NCBI GenBank assembly: GCA_036927565.1
Contig: JAYESD010000004.1
Span: forward strand, 93,748,942 to 93,812,941
From: Tuctoria greenei
Lineage: Eukaryota; Streptophyta; Magnoliopsida; Poales; Poaceae
DNA: 64,000 nucleotides
Direction of reading: 5' to 3'
The notes under the pieces are model-generated. The model was given only the letters and a program-made list of their open reading frames with translations. It was not told where the DNA came from and did no database searches. Positions within the stretch are counted from its first letter, which is position 1. Every line of letters starts with the position of its first letter. Below, piece by piece: positions 1-9,569 of this stretch. The position numbers and the translations under genes were made by a program.

Positions 1-5
1 TTGAA

Positions 6-1568
6 ATGATGGAGAAACAAGCCAAGCACGTCAAAGAAATAGCCGACCTCACATCGGCCAAGAAGAAGGGAGTTGCCTTAAAATCCACACTCAAACCTCT
101 ATCCAAAGAAGCAAGAGAAGCTCAGTTTGAGGAGGATAGCGATGACGAAAGCAGTGTGCTGGACGAAGAGGATATGATTTTGTTCATGAAAAAGTTCAAA
201 AGAATAATGAAGAAAAGACAAGGAACAAAATCTGGTGAAGGCAAGTACAAGGAAAGGACAAAGCCGAAGATGAGGCGGGCGTGCTATAATTGTGGTGAGT
301 ATAACCACTTTATAGTCGATTGCCCGTATGAGGACAACAAGAAGAAGAATAAAGAAACCAAGCCTCAACCGAAGAAATTCTTCAAAAAGAAGAAACAAGC
401 TGAACAAGCACACATTGGAAAAGAGTGGGACTCAAACGATGAGTCCTCATCATCCGATGAAGAAGAGATGGCTAGCATAGCCATTGAAAGCTCGTCCAAG
501 AATCCCACACTCTTCCCCACGCTCGGTGCAAAGAAGGGACATGGCACTTGCCTCATGGCAAAGGAAGGTAAACGCAAGGTAAACATCAAAACTCCATCCA
601 TGCATTCGTACTCAAGTAATGATGAACTAGATAGTGATGATGAAGATATGTTAACTGGATTAGATAGAAAAACTGCTGCTAAAATGAAATTTTTACTTGC
701 CCAACTTGTTGAGAAGGAATCGTTAATTGATCGTCAAGAAGACATGATTATCTCCCAAAAGGAGAGGTATGTCGAACTTGACAATCTTCTAGTTCTTGAA
801 AAGGAGAAAAACAACTCACTAGAGCTTGAGCTAGCTTCAAGCAAGAAAACTTGTTTGGAATTAACCAACTCAAACGTTGCAATCAAGGATCAACTTGATG
901 ACCTGATCAAGGTCAACAAGATCCTTGAAGTGCAAGTTAAGTCACTCAAGCTAAGTGAACCTTCCTCCTCTTCAAGTCTACCTTCTCAACACACTTCAAC
1001 TAATCCTGTTCATATGTGCAAATGTGGCAAAGTCGATATCAGCTTGAAGGAAAAGTCTATCTCCGCAAAGGATAAAAATCCTACCCAATGTGGAATATTT
1101 GACAAGGAGAGGATCAACTATGCACGTAGTGCATACTTGGTCCAAAGACCTCCTAACGTCAAGTATGGCATTGGTTACTCTTACGATGGAAAGCAAAATG
1201 CTGGAAGTCATAAGAATAACAAGGGAAGGATTACCTTTGTGAAGGGAGGACCCTCACAACCTGGTAACTCAAAAATTAAGAATTTGAACTCTCATAAACG
1301 CCGGACTAGTCCGGTGGAGGCTCGGACAAGTCCGGTCATTCGGACAAGTCCGGTTACCCAGACTAGTCCGATCCATAAACAACAACAACTCTTGTTCAAA
1401 ACCTTTGATGCCTCTTATGTATTAATGAGAAACAATATTGGTAAAGTTTATGCTTACTATGCTGGGCCACGCCATGGGAACACAAAATCCCATGTGTGGG
1501 TGCCCAAATGTATTGTAACTAACCTCCAAGGACCCAAGCAAGCTTGAGTACCTAAAACCAAGGCATAA
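6..1568 (+). CDS. gag: SIRE A gag polyprotein, 5'-truncated by window edge
   Basis: This is the C-terminal two thirds of a long SIRE gag, the capsid protein that packages element RNA in cytoplasmic particles. It has a CCHC zinc knuckle (CYNCGEYNHFIVDC, nt 283-324), a lysine-rich basic stretch, acidic serine-rich linkers and a long predicted coiled coil (about nt 660-950). Near the C-terminus four RTSPV-like peptides are encoded by palindromic DNA repeats (nt 1303-1372). The frame hits TGA at 1545-1547. Elements B and C read AWVPK here, so this is probably a Trp-to-stop change, and the family stop is TAA at 1566-1568. Pol follows 13 nt later in another frame. The N-terminal capsid half is outside the window. 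Confidence 0.88.
1303..1372 (+). repeat. Palindrome array inside gag coding sequence
   Basis: Four CGGACTAGTCCG / CGGACAAGTCCG-type units occur in about 70 bases and are read in frame as RTSPV, RTSPV, RTSPV and QTSPI. They are the same DNA units that fill the LTR of this element. Elements B and C lack them at the matching gag position. Confidence 0.85.
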
Positions 1569-1581
1569 TTTGTTTCTGCAG

Positions 1582-4500
1582 GCCTATTCCTCCGGTGGAT
1601 CCAAATGGGTGCTAGATAGTGGATGCACCAACCACATGACCGGAGAAAAGAGGATGTTCATGGAATATGAAGAAAACGAGGACCCAAACGAAGGCATCTA
1701 CTTCGGAGATAATAGTCAAGGAAGGGTGCTCGGTACCGGTAAAATAGCAATATCCTCTGAACACACTCTTTCTCATGTTCTACATGTTGAATCTTTAGAT
1801 TATAACCTGCTGTCCATATCTCAATTATGCGACAAAGGTTATAATTGCTTGTTTACTAACGAGGGTGTGACCGTCTCAAGGAGGAGTGATGGTTCCGTTG
1901 CATTCAAGGGTATGTTAAAGGGAAAGCTTTACCTTGTTGACTTCAACAAGGATAAAGCCGAACTCGACACATGCTTGATTGCAAAAGCCAACATGGGTTG
2001 GCTGTGGCATAGACGGCTAGCACATGTTGGTATGAGGAATCTTCAAAAACTCCTCAAGGGCGATCACATCCGAGGTTTGAAAGATGTTGTTTTCGAGAAA
2101 GACAGGCCTTGTAGCGCGTGCCAAGCCGGGAAGCAAGTAGGAGCACATCATCCTGCAAAGAACATTATGACTATGACAAGACCGCTCGAACTACTTCATA
2201 TGGACTTGTTTGGTACAATTGCTTACATAAGCATCGGCGGTAATAAATACGGTTTAGTCATTATTGATGATTTTTCCCGCTTCACTTGGGTGTTCTTTTT
2301 GCATGACAAGTCAGAAACACAAGGAACGCTCAAGAAATTCTTCAAGCGAGCTCAAAACGAGTTCTCACTATCGATCAAGAGTATTCGGAGCGACAACGGC
2401 ACGGAGTTCAAGAACATACAAGTGGAGGAGTACCTTGATGAGGAGGGAATCAAGCACGAATTTTCAGCACCATACTCTCCACAACAAAATGGAGTCGCCG
2501 AAAGGAAGAACCGAATGCTCATAGAGATGGCAAGAACAATGCTCGATGAATACAAGACTTCGGATCGATTTTGGGCAGAAGCGATTAACACCGCTTGCCA
2601 TGCCGCAAATCGACTCTACCTTCATCGACTACTCAAGAAGACTCCTTATGAGCTACTCACCGGTAACAAACCCAACATTTCATATTTTCGAGTTTTCGGC
2701 TCTCCATGTTATATCTTGAACAAGAAACCCAGGACTTCAAAGTTCGCTTCGAAGTCCGATGAAGGTTTCCTTCTTGGCTATGATTCGAACACTTACGCCT
2801 ATCGTGTTTTCAACAAGGCCTCCGGACTTGTTGAAGTGGCACGTGACGTAGTGTTCGATGAAACTAATGGCTCCCAAGAGGAGCAAGTTGATCAATGTGA
2901 ATTAGGTAAAGAAGAAGCTCCTTATCAAGCATTGAAGAGAATGGCTCTAGGCGAAGTTCGTCCACAAGAGTCATCGTCACAAATACAAGAGGAAAGTGAA
3001 CCACAAGAGGAGATCAACAATCAAGGGGGAGTCTCGATACAAGATCAATCACAAGAATATGAAGATGATCAACAAATCAATGAGGGCAACCACTCAGGGG
3101 GATAAGAAAATGATCACCAACACTCAACTCCCCAAGTGCCACACCCAAGAGTACACCAACGCACTCAAAAGGATCACCCAATCGACAACATCATCGGTGA
3201 TATCCAAAAGGGAGTAACCACTAGATCTCGTATAGCTAATTTTTGTGAGCATTACTCGTTTGTCTCCTTTTTGGAACCACGCAGGACTGAGGATGCATTG
3301 AAGGATCCGGACTGGGTGGTGGCAATGCAAGAAGAGTTGAACAACTTCAAGAGAAACGAGGTTTGGGAACTTGTGGAAAGACCCAATGCAAACATAGTTG
3401 GCACCAAGTGGGTCTTCCGCAACAAGCAAGACGAACACAGGGTGGTGACAAGAAACAAGGCACGACTTGTGGCCAAAGGTTACTCACAAGTCGAAGGTTT
3501 GGATTTCGATGAGACTTTTGCTCCAGTAGCTAGGCTTGAATCAATTAGAATATTACTTGCATATGCTACTCACCATGATTTCAAGCTGTACCAAATGGAC
3601 GTGAAAAGCGCCTTCCTCAACGGACCGATCAAGGAAGAGGTGTACGTGGAGCAACCACCCGGATTTGAAGACGAAGAGTTCCCCGACCACATGTATAAAC
3701 TGCGTAAGGCTCTCTATGGCCTCAAACAAGCTCCTAGAGCTTGGTATGAGTGTCTTAGAGATTTTTTAATTGACAATGGCTTTCAGATTGGCAAAGTAGA
3801 TTATACATTATTCACGAAAAACCTAGATAATGATCTTTTTATTTGCCAAATCTATGTTGATGACATAATTTTTGGGTCAACTAACCAATCTTTCTGTGAA
3901 GAATCTAGTAATTATGACAGACAGGTTTGAAATGTCAACGATGGGAGAATTGAAGTACTTCTTGGGATTCCAAGTGCGGCAACAAAAGGAAGGAACATTC
4001 ATAAGCCAAACCAAGTACACGCAGGACATACTCAAGAAGTTTGGCATGGACAAGGCAAAGCCCATAAAGACTCCCATGGCTATGAATGGCCACTTGGATA
4101 TCAATGAAGATGGACCGAGCGTCGACCAAAAGGTATATCGCTCCATGATTGGATCTTTACTTTACTTATGTGCATCTAGGCCAGATATTATGTTGAGTGT
4201 ATGTTTGTGTGCAAGATTTCAAGCCAACCCTAAGGAATGTCACTTGACAGCCGTAAAAAGAATCTTGAGATATTTAGTTCATACACCCAACCTTGGTCTG
4301 TGGTACCCAAAAGGCTCCAAATTCAATCTCATCGGTTACTCCGATGCAGATTATGCCGGGTGCAAAGTTGATAGAAAAAGCACCTCTGGCACATGCCAAT
4401 TCCTAGGAAGATCCTTGGTTTCTTGGCCATCTAAGAAACAAAATTCCATTGCTTTATCCACAGCCGAAGCGGAGTATGTTGCAGCCGGGAGTTGTTGTGC

Positions 4501-4804
4501 ACAAATTCTTTGGATGCGACAAACTCTAAGGGATTACGGTTACAATATGAACCATATTCCTCTCCTTTGTGACAATGAGAGTGCCATTAAAATAGCCCAC
4601 AATCCAGTTGAGCACTCTAGGACTAAACACATAGACATAAGACATCATTTCTTGAGAGACCATTCCATGAAAGGAGACATAACCATCTCACATGTCAACA
4701 CACAAAAACAATTGGCCGACATATTCACCAAGCCACTTGATGAAAAGCGTTTTTGCGAACTCCGAAATGAGCTAAATATTCTTGATTCTCGGAGTGTGGC
4801 TTGA
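1582..4804 (+). pseudogene. pol: SIRE A pol polyprotein, disrupted
   Basis: Domains run in copia order. The protease active site is DSGC (about nt 1615). The pre-integrase zinc motif comes next (WHRRLAH, CSAC; about 2005-2125). The integrase core has HMDLFG, RSDNGTEFKN and QQNGVAERKN (about 2198-2510). RT follows with VKSAFLNG and YVDDIIFGS (3600-3880), and then RNase H with YSDADYAGC, STAEAEY and DIRHHF (4335-4660). The catalytic residues are present. An in-frame TAA at 3103-3105 lies in the linker before RT, and a frameshift near 3895-3915 follows YVDD, so no full polyprotein can be made. I start at 1582 because an AG acceptor-like site precedes the first conserved codon; there is no convincing ATG. 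Confidence 0.9.
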
Positions 4805-5430
4805 AAAGTTGCATACCTGTATGATTACTTCAAAAATGTTGATTGATTTGTGAAAATTACCCCTCCCCATTTTTGTCTCGAAAAACTATGTCAATTATTA
4901 GATCTTGATGAATTTTGATCATTGTATGATTGTTGTATGCTTACTGGTCAAAATCATCAAGATTGCTTGAATTGTTTTGCCTCTCTATTCTCTATTATTG
5001 AACCTTCAAATATATATGAATGGGCTATGCAATTCTTTCCTGGTAACCACGGACTAGTCCGTGGTTATCCGGACTAGTCCGCCCATGCAGACTAGTCCGC
5101 AGAGTGCCGGTTAGGCCGGACTAGTCTGACGGACCACGGACTAGTCCGATATAGGTCTTTGGATGACTTCGGACTAGTCCGGTCAAGTCCGGACTTGTCC
5201 GATTTCTCGTGTCCATAACCCTAGCCGCCACCAAACCCTAATCCACTCATCCCCACATTTGCTCACGCCTTTCTCTCTCTTGCGCTCGAGCTCCCAAAGC
5301 AATCTCTTGTGTCCTCCGTCGAAAAGCCACAAGTTTGGGCGGAGATCAAGCTTGAAGACTTGGGGATTGATTCCACCGGACAAGTCCGGCCTCAAACCCC
5401 CAAAACTTCAAGTCTCCAACGATTTCTTCG
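4805..5430 (+). other. SIRE A pol-to-env spacer, part 1
   Basis: No credible ORF. It holds a TATATAT stretch (about 5009-5016), then a palindrome array (5046-5203), then a pyrimidine-rich leader-like segment ending in a splice-donor-like CG|GTAAAA at 5430/5431. It probably contains the promoter and first non-coding exon of the env-like ORF. That is inferred from position and from the same layout in element C. Confidence 0.5.
5046..5203. repeat. CGGACTAGTCCG palindrome array upstream of env-like ORF
   Basis: About seven exact or near copies of CGGACTAGTCCG and one or two of CGGACTTGTCCG lie in 160 bases. These are the same units as in the LTR upstream region at 8057-8412. Confidence 0.88.
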
Positions 5431-5782
5431 GTAAAAACCTTCAAAACCCTAGAAATCGTATTTTTCTCAATCATTGATCGTTTGGCCTAGCACCCTGCAC
5501 TAGTTACATGTTTATCTGATGTACTAAGTGTATGCTAGACTAGCATTGCATTAGGGATTGTGTCCAGTTCAATCTGTTAGGTTTTTGAGGATGAACACCG
5601 GACTAGTCCGGTCCATGCACGGACAAGTCCGGTACCCAGGACTAGTCCGTGCCTAGGCACCGGACAAGTCTGATGTTTCTGAACCTAAACCTAATTCCTT
5701 AATCGCCTAATGCCATCCATTACTATCATGTCTCACCTATGCCTTGCATAACTTGTCATTTCTCTTGCTCATTCATTCTCAG
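5431..5782 (+). other. Putative 5'-leader intron of env-like ORF
   Basis: The segment begins GTAAAA after TTCG and ends with a pyrimidine-rich CATTCATTCTCAG three bases before the ATG at 5786. It is 352 bp and carries a second small palindrome array at 5597-5675. Element C has a similar candidate (347 bp, 47639-47985) and element B a shorter one (29215-29298). It is read from splice consensus only, with no transcript evidence. Confidence 0.5.
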
Positions 5783-5785
5783 ATC

Positions 5786-7345
5786 ATGTCGAGCTCCGAC
5801 AACGAAATCTCCGACTTTGAGGCCGAGTTGGACCACGAGGTGGCATCTCGGTCCTCGGCGGGTCTTGGCAAACGCCAAGAAAGACCTTCCGGGCCTGCTA
5901 CATCTCCTCCCCAAGTTCGGAGGAAGGTCTGTGCCAAGAAGCCCGCCTCGAAGGCTGCTACACCTTCAAGCGGCCTTCGGCAAGCAGAGGGAAAGGGCAA
6001 GGGAGTTGCAACGGGGCCAGTTGGGCCCTTGAGGCTCCATGCTCCCAGGGAAGGGGTCTGGGACCCCACTGAGGAGAAGTTCAACGGAAAAGGCAGTGAT
6101 TCTGCAGCAAAATACAGGAGCATTGACTGGTATGGCAGGCCAAGGCAAGCTGTCGATAGAAGGTTTTGGTGCAACTTCCATGCAGACTTCTACAAATCAG
6201 TGTACCTCCCGATGAAGACACCAGTGGTGCGCAGTCAGTGGATTGACTGGGCCCACCTAGAGAAGAAGAAGTGCTCAGCCTTTGATGAGGTCATTGCTGC
6301 AGCTGAGAGGCACGGCTTGAAGGATCTCTTTGCCTTCAGGCATAACTGGAATGATGAAGTGATTGCACAGTTTTTTGCAACGTGCCACTTCTCAAGTGAG
6401 GATGAAGAGAGTGTTACTTGGATGACACATGGATCTAAGTATAGTATCACTCAAGAAGAGTTCAATAATCTGCTCCATCTGGACACCTCTGGACCTGACA
6501 GGCTGATCATCCACAACATTGGTGTCATGGAGAAGGATAGGATGAAATTCCTATATGAGCCTAACTCAAAGTATGTTCCTCCCTCTACAAAGCACATGAA
6601 ACCATTCTTTGTGGTCCTCAACAGAGTGCTGAGGAAGACTATTGCTCCTAAAGATGGAGATGCTGGGAGCGTGCAGGGTTACCTCAGAACCCTAATGAGA
6701 GTCATAAGCAGGGACCGTCCATTTGATGTAGCGGAGTACATTTGGAATGATATGGTCAACATATCCTGTACGCCTAACAGGTCATGTGGCTATGCTCCCT
6801 ACCTCATGTATGTGATTGAGAAAGTCACAGGTATTGAGTTCATGAAGGATGTGGAGCACACCCCCTTGAGGCCTCAGAAGCCTCAACCAGTGAGCATCCA
6901 GGCTGCTCCCTCACCGGTCTCCAGTCCCGAGGCACCGACACGAGGAAGAAGCAGTGCCAGGGAGGTCCCTACCTCTAGGGAAGCTCCTCAGAGAGGATCC
7001 GCCAGTGGGATCCTCAAATACTTGTCAGCAATCTTCTCCTCCTGCAAAAAGACCGAAGTGAAGGTCCACAAACTCAACAAGAAAAGAAAGGAGGACATGA
7101 AGTATATAAAGGCCAATGTGGAGCAAATCTGTCGGAAGCTGGAGATCGATCCCATTGGATCTCCAGTGATATCTGAGGAGTCTGACCCGGATTTCACCGA
7201 GCTCGGGCCCTTGACCCCTTCCGAGCTTGCCTATTTTGGCATTGGGGGCTCGAGCAGCTCCGCTCCTCCTCCTCCCTCTCCTCCTCGTCAAGCAGAAAGC
7301 GAAGAAGATGAAGACGATGACGAGAGGACCGACAGTGAAGAGTGA
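5786..7345 (+). CDS. SIRE A env-like (third) ORF, intact, 519 codons
   Basis: This is the third ORF of SIRE-type elements, often called env-like; its function is unknown. I chose ATG 5786 because it directly follows a splice-acceptor-like site and gives an N-terminus (MSSSDNE) resembling that of element C (MSDNEY). The protein has a basic, disordered N-terminus to about residue 115. A globular part follows (about 116-370, with RFWCNF, WIDWAHLE, NRSCGYAPY) that resembles the 'putative plant transposon protein' family. After a Pro/Ser linker comes a short hydrophobic segment (LKYLSAIFSSCKK, about 411-423) leading into a charged helix, then an acidic tail. No clear signal peptide or strong membrane anchor is visible. 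It has no stop, unlike its counterparts in B, C and D. Confidence 0.8.
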   Translation: MSSSDNEISDFEAELDHEVASRSSAGLGKRQERPSGPATSPPQVRRKVCAKKPASKAATPSSGLRQAEGKGKGVATGPVGPLRLHAPREGVWDPTEEKFNGKGSDSAAKYRSIDWYGRPRQAVDRRFWCNFHADFYKSVYLPMKTPVVRSQWIDWAHLEKKKCSAFDEVIAAAERHGLKDLFAFRHNWNDEVIAQFFATCHFSSEDEESVTWMTHGSKYSITQEEFNNLLHLDTSGPDRLIIHNIGVMEKDRMKFLYEPNSKYVPPSTKHMKPFFVVLNRVLRKTIAPKDGDAGSVQGYLRTLMRVISRDRPFDVAEYIWNDMVNISCTPNRSCGYAPYLMYVIEKVTGIEFMKDVEHTPLRPQKPQPVSIQAAPSPVSSPEAPTRGRSSAREVPTSREAPQRGSASGILKYLSAIFSSCKKTEVKVHKLNKKRKEDMKYIKANVEQICRKLEIDPIGSPVISEESDPDFTELGPLTPSELAYFGIGGSSSSAPPPPSPPRQAESEEDEDDDERTDSEE

Positions 7346-7782
7346 AGACCCTAGGACCCTCATCTCCTTCTTTTTGGTGTCTTGATGCCAAAGGGGGAGA
7401 GATTGAGGGGGAGTCTTAGCTTTAGCTGTGATAGAGTGCGAGGAGAGAGTTCTCTTTATCTTTTATTTGTGGTTGTAATAGCTTAACTCTGTTTTCATAT
7501 TAAATTTGGTCCTGTGATGAATTGCTTAATTTATTTGGAGTGTGTGATGAAAACTGTGTTTTTGTCCCTGGAATGTCATATGCATTTGATATCGGTTGGT
7601 TAATGCAAATTCTGTCATTCTTAATGTATTCATGCACTTAGTATGTATCCCACCATAAAGAATGCACATATGGATAATTCTCTTGTTGCTTGATGTATTT
7701 TTGAGTCATATGTGCATACTTTATGAAAACCTCATTTTTTTGTCTTATTTTGTGAAATCTCAATTGGTTGTCATCAATCACC
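7346..7782 (+). other. SIRE A 3' untranslated region
   Basis: No ORF. Just after the stop it has a block shared by all SIRE copies here, containing TTGATGCCAAAGGGGGAG (7383-7400), followed by another GGGGGAG copy. The rest is AT-rich. Confidence 0.65.
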
Positions 7783-7796
7783 AAAAAGGGGGAGAT
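7783..7796 (+). promoter_or_regulatory. Polypurine tract of SIRE A
   Basis: AAAAAGGGGGAGAT directly abuts the LTR start TGAAAG. It primes plus-strand DNA synthesis in this class of element. The same tract abuts the 3' LTRs of B, C and D. Confidence 0.88.
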
Positions 7797-8056
7797 TGAA
7801 AGTGCATCTAGGACTCCCTTGTGGGTTTTGGATGATTTATGACAAGCAATTGGGATCCTAATCCTTTTGTTGAGATGAATGCAGGCAAATGATGAAAAAT
7901 GAGCAAAATGCAAAAAAGAAGGGAAATGAGAAGCAAAGTGAACTTGAGCTCAAGAAGAAGAAAATAGTAGATTATTATGTATAGAGTGTGTTAAGGAAAC
8001 ACACCCAAGAGCTCAATCACTTTCAAGCACACACATACAATGCACAAAGTCATACA

Positions 8057-8412
8057 GGACCGGACTAGTCCGATATCAGCCGGACTAGTCCGATATCACA
8101 TTCTACACTAGATCGGACAAGTCCGGTCTCCACCGGACTAGTCCGATATTCATTCTGATCCACTTCGGACAAGTCCGGTGTCTACACGGACTAGTCCGAT
8201 ATACACACTGATCTAAATCGGACAAGTCCTCCAAGTGCGGACTTGTCATCCCAAACACTTAGGGTTTCATATGTCCGGACAAGTCCGATGGCAATCGGAC
8301 TAGTCCGAAGATTTCCAGTAGCAAAATCGGACAAGTCCGTTTTCAACCGGACTAGTCCGATATTCCTAGACACTTAGGGTTTGCTACACACAGCACACCG
8401 GACTAGTCCGAT
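8057..8412. repeat. CGGA-N4-TCCG palindrome array in U3 of SIRE A
   Basis: More than a dozen CGGACTAGTCCG and CGGACAAGTCCG units, often alternating, spaced roughly 15-35 bases apart. The array lies immediately upstream of the TATA box. Confidence 0.92.
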
Positions 8413-8448
8413 CTTTCTGAACCCTAACGGTCACTTTTAGAAACCCCA

Positions 8449-8456
8449 TATAAATA
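8449..8456 (+). promoter_or_regulatory. TATA box in SIRE A LTR
   Basis: TATAAATA followed by GAGG, about 40 bases after the last palindrome; the probable core promoter marking the U3/R side. Confidence 0.7.
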
Positions 8457-9226
8457 GAGGTGCACGGCCCACTTTCACCCTCTCTCGAACCCTAGCGCCG
8501 TCACACCTCCCAAGAGACTCAAAAACCATCTCTCTCCACGAAATTAAGTGCAAAATCAATCAATCCATTGAAGATCACTTCTAGATCATTGGAGAGACAC
8601 TTGGCACACATCATTGAGCTCTTGGTTTGATTCTCTAACACACTCTTACATTTCAATTTGTAATTTTCGAGTGTGTTATTGGTGTCATTGTGAGTTGTAA
8701 TCAAGGGAGCTCTCAACGTGTGAGAACGCCCCTTCAACTTGGTTATTTACCCTTTGTGATTAGTGGAAGAGGATTGGACTTCGTGGCGATCCGACGAGGA
8801 AAGGGTTGGAGAAGACCCGGTCCTTTTGTGGGCCCCTCAACGTGGATGTAGGTTGCCTTCGTGGTAGCCGAACCACGGGATAAATCGTGTGTCTTGTCCT
8901 TTTTGTGTTCTTCATTTAATTTGATCAACTTAATCTAGGGTTTGATTCACTTTGTTCAATCTAAGTCTAATTGTTGATCAAGAGCTTTAACTACAATAGA
9001 ATCTGACATACAACTATCAAATTGAGATTCAAGTTTATATTTCCGCTGCAAACATTAACGAGTCAATCAATTAGTCTGAACTTGATCAACCTAGCCCGTG
9101 AAAACCGGACTAGTCCGCACATTACCGGACTAGTCTGATATCTCTGGTATTGACCTTGTTGTTGAGTGATACAGGAACCAAGAAAATTCAAGAAGGCCTA
9201 TTCACCCCCCTCTAGGCCTACATTCA

Positions 9227-9569
9227 CTGGTCATAGCTCGGTTGGGGTTGTGCTTTCTCCAGGTCTCTGTTAGGTGGGTCCCATCCCTTGATATGTATGC
9301 TACACCGTTGTATGGCCTCTAATACTTATGTTTGCGGGCCATTTGATCCATGTGATGACACGTGGCTTCTCCTGTTCGCCGAAATCCAATTTTATGGATT
9401 ACTCCCTGCATGTCTTGGTATTTTGGGTCTAAATTCACCTGCATACAAATAAACACCAACACTTCTGGAATTGGTTAGTTTTTAACCCTACCACTATGTT
9501 TTATTTCTCTTTGGTGCACATTATGAGGTGAATTGATGGTCTAAATATGGTACTTAAGAACAGTCAACA
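9227..9569 (-). repeat. Athila 3' LTR, partial (interrupted by SIRE A)
   Basis: The segment closely matches 17554-17908, the outer part of the 5' LTR, including the shared TGTTGAC end. It stops abruptly at SIRE A, so only about 343 of about 1230 bp are present here. Confidence 0.88.

Larger units (their letters stand above)
1..9226 (+). mobile_element. SIRE/Maximus-type Ty1/copia element A, 3' part
   Basis: The order is gag, pol (protease-integrase-RT-RNase H), spacer, env-like ORF, polypurine tract and 3' LTR, which is typical of the SIRE/Maximus copia lineage. The window opens inside gag, so the 5' LTR and primer site lie to the left. The 3' LTR begins TGAAAGTGCATC and ends CATTCA at 9226. 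The DNA right of 9226 matches, from its first bases, the interior of the Athila LTR near 17554, so this copy appears to have inserted into that LTR. Pol is broken by a stop and a frameshift, so it is probably not autonomous. The lineage call is by motif recognition, not alignment. Confidence 0.92.
7797..9226 (+). repeat. SIRE A 3' LTR (1430 bp)
   Basis: Starts TGAAAGTGCATCTAGG after the polypurine tract and ends in the grass-SIRE-like ACCCCCCTCTAGG followed by CATTCA. The termini form a short inverted repeat (TGAAAG / CTTTCA-like). U3 carries a dense palindrome array (8057-8412), then TATAAATA (8449-8456) and a pyrimidine-rich start region. Two more palindromes lie near the 3' end (9104-9135). 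Confidence 0.9.

Noticed and set aside
8057..8412. Evenly spaced palindromes could look like a CRISPR array
   Set aside because: Units are only 12 bases, spacing is irregular, there are no cas genes, and the array sits in a plant retrotransposon LTR.
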